Source: Bacteroides sp. (GTDB lineage Bacteria; Bacteroidota; Bacteroidia; Bacteroidales; Bacteroidaceae). From it: DNA of 18,405 nt. The translations under genes and the position numbers were made by a program. Positions 14,776 to 18,405 of this stretch are shown here, piece by piece. The notes beneath the pieces are model-generated. The model did no database searches and was not told the origin of the DNA. It worked only from the letters and a program-made list of their open reading frames with translations. Positions within the stretch are counted from its first letter, which is position 1, and each line of letters opens with the position of its first letter. The stretch lies in contig NZ_JASLER010000025.1 of NCBI RefSeq assembly GCF_030151085.1, forward strand, positions 1-18,405, given 5' to 3'.

Positions 14776-15402
14776 TCAAGGACAAAGCAGATAATCCAGA
14801 TTACCTTTTGTAAGATAAGGTAAGTATTGCTTGATCCTGTCAATAGGCCAATTCCACCACTTTAGCATTAGTAATTGTTCTATGATGTCAGCAGTAAAGC
14901 GCTTTCGGATTTCTTTGGCAGGAGTACCACCTACGATTGTATAAGGAGGAACGTCTTTGGTAACAACAGCACGTGCGGCAATAATTGCTCCATCTCCGAT
15001 ATGAACTCCTGCCATAATTATAGCTTCATAACCAATCCATACATCATTGCCAATTACAATATCTCCTTTATTATCCCAAGCAGAAGTGATATTGGCTTTA
15101 TCAAGTTCCCAATCTTCATAGAACAAAGGAAATGTATAAGTAGACAAAGACTTCAATGTATGATTGGCACAGTTAAACAGGAACTTTGTACCACATGCAA
15201 TGGAACAGAACTTACCTATCAACAATCTCTCTTGATGGATGGGATAATGATAAAGTATATTATTCTTTTCAAATTGCAGAGGATCGGTAACAAAGTCATT
15301 ATAAATGGTATAGTCACCAATCTCGATCTGCGGGTCTTTTATAATAGCATTAAGATACACCGTTTGATAATCTCCTGTACGTGGATATATTTTTGTCATC
15401 AT
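14776..15402 (-). CDS. Vat/CatB-type xenobiotic O-acetyltransferase
   Basis: A 208-residue left-handed beta-helix (hexapeptide repeat) acetyltransferase. It follows the Vat (streptogramin A) and CatB (chloramphenicol) family throughout: IGDYTIYND, ILYHYPI, LLIGKFCSIACGTKFL, then catalytic-type His81 in CANHT. The hexapeptide coils (IVIGNDVWIGYEAIIMAGVHIG DGAIIAA) come next, then YTIVGGTPAKEIRKRF and the C-terminal KWWNWPIDRI. Family enzymes move acetyl from acetyl-CoA to a hydroxyl group of the drug. Drug resistance is therefore possible but not shown; many chromosomal members have unknown substrates. The start could be either of two adjacent ATG codons (15402 or 15399). It lies 13 bases after the MATE stump on the same strand, so an old efflux-plus-modification pair is likely. 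Confidence 0.88.
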   Translation of the reverse strand: MMTKIYPRTGDYQTVYLNAIIKDPQIEIGDYTIYNDFVTDPLQFEKNNILYHYPIHQERLLIGKFCSIACGTKFLFNCANHTLKSLSTYTFPLFYEDWELDKANITSAWDNKGDIVIGNDVWIGYEAIIMAGVHIGDGAIIAARAVVTKDVPPYTIVGGTPAKEIRKRFTADIIEQLLMLKWWNWPIDRIKQYLPYLTKGNLDYLLCP

Positions 15403-15415
15403 GATTCTTATGTTT

Positions 15416-15724
15416 TTAATAATGTTTTCTTTTTAAATAAATGATAGATTGTGCAGCCAACAGAATTACAAAAAGATATTCTGCTATTAAATAGACTGCT
15501 AATATTGCTTGTGTATAGTGATTCAGGTAATAGAGGTAAATCAGATACACCACGGTTGTGGCAACCTGAAATAGAAATGTAGTTCGTGTTTTTCCTGTTC
15601 CACCTACGGCATTGAGATACACATAGCCAGGTAAAGCAAAGGGATAATTCAGCAACATCACAACAAAAGGTACAAAGGCCAACTGTATCAACTGCTCATT
15701 ATCCGTGTAGAATCCTACAATCCA
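15416..15724 (-). pseudogene. MATE-family efflux transporter, C-terminal remnant
   Basis: The open frame reads WIVGFYTDNEQLIQLAFVPF and continues through NAVGGTGKTR and two more hydrophobic segments to YLKRKHY and a stop at 15416-15418. This resembles the last membrane helices of MATE (multidrug and toxin extrusion) transporters, with the late glycine-rich loop between them. Only about 103 codons of an expected 440 or so remain. The frame is closed on its 5' side by TGA at 15725-15727, and I cannot find the rest of the gene upstream. A TTG at 15691 could start a 91-residue product, but it would lack most of the transporter. The stump directly precedes the Vat-like gene. Confidence 0.7.
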
Positions 15725-16061
15725 TCACGACCATGCACACTGCATTATTACGCACAGTATGCAACATCGCAAATTCATAAAAAAGGATATAATATCTCTG
15801 TGACAAATAAATCGTTATTTGCCAATAGCTGAATAGCTTTATCAGGGTAGGGCTATTCGTTGAGCGTAGCTATATACAGAGTTTCATAAGAGGTAAATAC
15901 TATTGTTAATTGATACAATGCAAAAGTATAAAAAGAATCGCAATCCATTAGTAGTATAGGTATCTTATTTGCTGTTAAAAATCGTACTTTTAAAAACAAC
16001 TCTAAACCTTTATTCCTTATATTTACAGTATTAATAATATAAATAATAATTCTGATTTAAC
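15725..16061. other. Intergenic stretch between the MATE remnant and the DyP gene
   Basis: No convincing gene. On the minus strand a TAnnTTTG match (TACTTTTG, plus-strand 15921-15928) could drive the remnant and the acetyltransferase. An imperfect inverted repeat (TGCAcACTG at 15734-15742 against 15755-15763, 8 of 9) lies close to the remnant's broken end. A minus-strand frame of about 56 codons (roughly 15699-15869), out of frame with the MATE stump and overlapping its first codons, ends HTVRNNAVCMVVMD, but I do not recognise it. On the plus strand a near match to the -7 box (TATATTTA, 16018-16025) is 36 bases before the DyP start. Confidence 0.5.
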
Positions 16062-16988
16062 ATGAAAAATTTTCCGCAAGCCGTTACAGAACATCCCGGT
16101 GAAAATGCAATATTCATCGTCTACGGGCTTTTAGATACTCCGGACACTCAGGAGAAAGTGAAAGATGTATGTGCCAACTTTTCAGCACTGATTCGCAGTA
16201 TGCAAAACCGTTTCCCCGATGCAAAGTTTAGTGCTACTTTAGGATTTGGAGCTGATGCTTGGAGCAAGCTATTCCCCGATCAGAAGAAACCTAATGAACT
16301 TGAAACATTCGTAGAGATCCGCGGTGATAAATATGTTGCTGTATCAACTCCAGGTGATCTGCTGTTTCATATCCGTTCCAAACAGATGGGACTCTGCTTT
16401 GAATTTGCTTCAATAATAGATGAAAAACTGAATGGAGCTGCTGTTTCTATTGATGAGACCCACGGTTTCAGATACATGGATGGCAAAGCTATCATCGGCT
16501 TTGTGGATGGTACCGAGAACCCGGCTGTAGATGAAGATCCTTATCAATTTGCCGTTATTGGCGAAGAAGATCCCGACTTTATAGGCGGCAGCTATGTTTT
16601 TGTCCAGAAGTATATCCACGACATGATCGCATGGAACTCACTACCCACTGAAGAACAGGAAAAAGTAATCGGTCGCCGTAAATTCAATGATGTGGAGCTT
16701 TCGGACGAAGAGAAACCGGTAAATGCCCACAATGCCGTTACCAATGTAGGTGATGATTTGAAAATAGTTCGTGCTAATATGCCTTTTGCCAATACTTCCA
16801 AGGGTGAATACGGCACCTATTTTATTGGATATGCCGGAAAGTTCTCAACCACTCGGTTGATGCTCGAAAGAATGTTTATCGGAGAACCCGTTGGAAATAC
16901 CGACCGTCTGCTTGACTTTAGTACTGCTAAAACTGGTACATTGTTTTTTGCCCCCTCCTTTGATTTATTGGGAGAAATCGGGGGATAA
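16062..16988 (+). CDS. DyP-type heme peroxidase
   Basis: A 308-residue dye-decolorizing peroxidase, which uses hydrogen peroxide and heme to oxidise organic substrates. The protein has the two ferredoxin-like domains of the family. The signature GFVDGTENP is at residues 146-154 with distal Asp149. The proximal heme ligand is probably His223 in NAHNAVTN. Distal Arg237 lies in IVRANMPF, followed by GTYFIGYAG. The length and the lack of a signal peptide fit the short cytoplasmic bacterial DyPs; members from Bacteroides are known. All heme-pocket residues are present, so the enzyme is probably active. It is monocistronic and converges on the msrAB/ArsC-like pair, a neighbourhood consistent with defence against oxidants. 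The physiological substrate is unknown. Confidence 0.95.
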   Translation: MKNFPQAVTEHPGENAIFIVYGLLDTPDTQEKVKDVCANFSALIRSMQNRFPDAKFSATLGFGADAWSKLFPDQKKPNELETFVEIRGDKYVAVSTPGDLLFHIRSKQMGLCFEFASIIDEKLNGAAVSIDETHGFRYMDGKAIIGFVDGTENPAVDEDPYQFAVIGEEDPDFIGGSYVFVQKYIHDMIAWNSLPTEEQEKVIGRRKFNDVELSDEEKPVNAHNAVTNVGDDLKIVRANMPFANTSKGEYGTYFIGYAGKFSTTRLMLERMFIGEPVGNTDRLLDFSTAKTGTLFFAPSFDLLGEIGG

Positions 16989-17031
16989 ACAGAACAATAC
17001 CTTATTTATATTGAAATCTATAGGAAGAATG

Positions 17032-17075
17032 AAATTACATAGTTAAGACACATCGATCTTAACTATGTAATTTTT
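17032..17075. terminator. Bidirectional terminator between DyP and the ArsC-like gene
   Basis: A perfect 17-bp stem (17032-17048 with 17057-17073) closes an 8-base loop. On the plus strand it runs directly into a T-run (17071-17075). On the minus strand it is followed by TTTCATTC. It sits between two convergent genes and its right arm touches the stop codon of the minus-strand gene, so it probably serves both. Confidence 0.85.
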
Positions 17076-17547
17076 ACTCGCAACGACAATAGACATTTGC
17101 CCCACATGTACAGCGAGGCATTAATTGTTCGCTCAGTTCGTCACGATAGAATTCGTAGAGATCGTGATACATGGAATCATACAAGATGGTAACTTGTTGC
17201 TCCTGTTCACCTTCGCTCTGTCCTCTTTTCTTAAATGGATCATCAAAGTAAAAACGGGCATAATGCTTTGCTTTAAGATTCATATATTTCAATTCGTCCT
17301 CGGCTTCCTGGCAAAGTGTGATTACATAATCCCATGATTGACGGCTATATGCTCCTACTGAAGTTGGTTTCTTTCGTGAGATATCATAACCATTCTGTTC
17401 CATAACATTACAAACGACATCAGGGATATAATTCCCTTCCATGACTCCTGCGGTAGATATTTTCATTCCTCTGCCAAAAGAGTTGAATAGCTCTTGTGCT
17501 ATACGGCTACGGCAGGAATCATCATTGCTAACCAATAGTATATCCAT
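17074..17547 (-). CDS. ArsC/low-molecular-weight phosphatase-like protein lacking the nucleophilic Cys
   Basis: A 157-residue protein (from ATG 17547) with the LMW tyrosine phosphatase/thioredoxin-type arsenate reductase fold. The P-loop should be C-x5-R but reads S7-NDDSC-R13, so the nucleophile Cys is Ser while the Arg and the flanking SCRS are kept. Other family marks remain: STAGV, VITLCQEAE with Cys79 at the place of the redox Cys82 of S. aureus ArsC, and the DDPF loop (Asp102-Asp103) of the general acid. The C-terminus ends in a Cys cluster CTCGANVYCRCE (Cys146, 148, 154, 156), not part of the classic fold and suggestive of metal or metalloid binding. A GTG at 17553 abuts the msrAB stop; ATG 17547 is preferred. 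Cotranscription with msrAB is likely. Classic phosphatase or arsenate reductase activity is doubtful. Confidence 0.75.
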   Translation of the reverse strand: MDILLVSNDDSCRSRIAQELFNSFGRGMKISTAGVMEGNYIPDVVCNVMEQNGYDISRKKPTSVGAYSRQSWDYVITLCQEAEDELKYMNLKAKHYARFYFDDPFKKRGQSEGEQEQQVTILYDSMYHDLYEFYRDELSEQLMPRCTCGANVYCRCE

Positions 17548-17553
17548 ATTCAC

Positions 17554-18405
17554 TTATTTCACTAAGTTCAGGTATTGACCATAACCTTCGGCTTGCATTT
17601 TATCTTTAGGAATGAAACGCAAAGATGCACTATTAATACAATATCTCAAACCACCCTTATCTGCCGGACCATCATTAAAGACGTGTCCCAAATGGGCATT
17701 ACCTGTATTGCTGCGAACTTCCGTACGCACCATGCCGTGAGTAGTGTCTACCTTCTCCTGTATGAGTTTATTGTTTATAGGCTTTGAGAAACTAGGCCAG
17801 CCACAACCGGAATCAAACTTGTCAGTAGAGACAAACAAAGGCTCACCCGTAGTAATATCTACATAAATACCCGGACGATGTTCATCCCAATATTCATTCT
17901 TGAAAGCAGGTTCAGTAGCATTCTTTTGAGTTACGGCATATTGTTCAGCAGTGAGTTGTGAACGCAAAGTGGCATCATCCGGTTTTGCATAAGCAACTGC
18001 CTTCTTCTTCATCTTGGCATTACGAGCCAGATCGAACAACTCAGGATTAATATGACAATATCCCCCGGGATTCTTATCCAAATAATCCTGATGATAATCT
18101 TCGGCAGGATAGAAGTTCTTTAATGGTTCAATTTCTACAACCAAAGGTTTAGAGTAGTTGGCAGCCAAACTCTGTACGGTTTCCTTTATAACCGGAAGAT
18201 CGGCAGAATCCGTATAGTAGATACCGGTACGATATTGAGTACCTCTATCACCTCCCTGACGGTTCATGCTGGTGGGGTCGATCGTTTTAAAATAAAGATC
18301 GATGAGGAAAGGTAAATCTACTTTCTCAGGATCGTATTGTACTTTTACGGTTTCGGCAAAATCTGTGGTGCCAGTACATACTTGTTTATAAGTGGGGTTG
18401 GCGAT
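17554..18405 (-). CDS. msrAB: Bifunctional peptide methionine sulfoxide reductase MsrA/MsrB (5' end beyond window)
   Basis: The frame is open from the right edge, with 283 residues visible. It begins in the MsrA domain with NPTYKQVCTGTTDFAE and continues with IDPTSMNRQGGD, GTQYRTGIYY and FYPAEDYHQDYL. The MsrA active-site GCFW motif therefore lies beyond the window. The MsrB domain follows from about residue 150 (VDITTGEPLFVS, FDSGCGWPSF, TEVRSNTGNAHLGHVF) and ends with the catalytic Cys in LRYCINSASLRF. The zinc-binding CxxC pairs of many MsrBs are absent. The fusion reduces both S- and R-forms of oxidised methionine, with thioredoxin as usual donor. Possible export cannot be judged without the N-terminus. 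The ArsC-like gene follows with essentially no gap. Confidence 0.95.
   Translation of the reverse strand: MANPTYKQVCTGTTDFAETVKVQYDPEKVDLPFLIDLYFKTIDPTSMNRQGGDRGTQYRTGIYYTDSADLPVIKETVQSLAANYSKPLVVEIEPLKNFYPAEDYHQDYLDKNPGGYCHINPELFDLARNAKMKKKAVAYAKPDDATLRSQLTAEQYAVTQKNATEPAFKNEYWDEHRPGIYVDITTGEPLFVSTDKFDSGCGWPSFSKPINNKLIQEKVDTTHGMVRTEVRSNTGNAHLGHVFNDGPADKGGLRYCINSASLRFIPKDKMQAEGYGQYLNLVK

Overview
The window looks like chromosomal DNA from a gut Bacteroidales, most likely Bacteroides or a close relative. The reasons are a FimA/Mfa-type fimbrial gene set, repeated matches to the Bacteroidetes -7 promoter motif TAnnTTTG, weak Shine-Dalgarno signals, an sppA-lpxK-purine nucleoside phosphorylase-thiL gene run, and a tRNA-Phe gene that does not encode CCA. 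The genus call is inference from gene content; no database search was possible.

Layout. (1) 1-4447, plus strand: the downstream part of a fimbrial operon, with a 5'-truncated fimbrillin, an Mfa2/FimB-like anchor lipoprotein, a second fimbrillin-like lipoprotein, and a long probable tip subunit carrying a C-terminal FISUMP/C-type-lectin-like domain. A 456-base gap with hairpins and a strong terminator follows. (2) 4811-7831: a graveyard of two tandem AAA/DUF4143 ATPase genes. The first has an internal deletion with frameshift and was then split by an intact ISAs1-family insertion sequence (perfect 15-bp inverted repeats, 10-bp target duplication). Its 3' end can be recovered on the far side of the element. 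The second is a short remnant with a stop codon inside Walker A and most of its middle deleted. Both promoters share the same architecture: diverged 33-bp direct repeats placed at an identical distance from a TATATTTG box.

(3) 7888-12846: a housekeeping run sppA-lpxK-pnp-thiL (envelope proteolysis, lipid A 4'-phosphorylation, purine salvage, thiamine diphosphate synthesis) ending in a terminator. (4) 12859-13043: tRNA-Phe(GAA) with its own promoter and terminator. (5) 13111-14728: an AlbA_2/GHKL/winged-helix regulator-like gene with a short tandem repeat in its linker, then a non-coding stretch that may be a small RNA ending in a strong terminator. (6) 14776-15724, minus strand: a Vat/CatB-type xenobiotic acetyltransferase preceded by the C-terminal stump of a MATE efflux gene.

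(7) 16062-18405: a DyP-type peroxidase (plus strand) converging on a minus-strand pair, msrAB and an ArsC/LMW-phosphatase-like gene. They are separated by a perfect 17-bp hairpin that should terminate both transcripts. Peroxidase, methionine sulfoxide reductase and ArsC-like protein together suggest an oxidative-stress neighbourhood. The points I find most worth a second look are the phased promoter repeats of the ATPase genes, the nucleophile-less ArsC-like protein with a C-terminal Cys cluster, and the Asn-to-Asp change at the base-recognition position of the purine phosphorylase.
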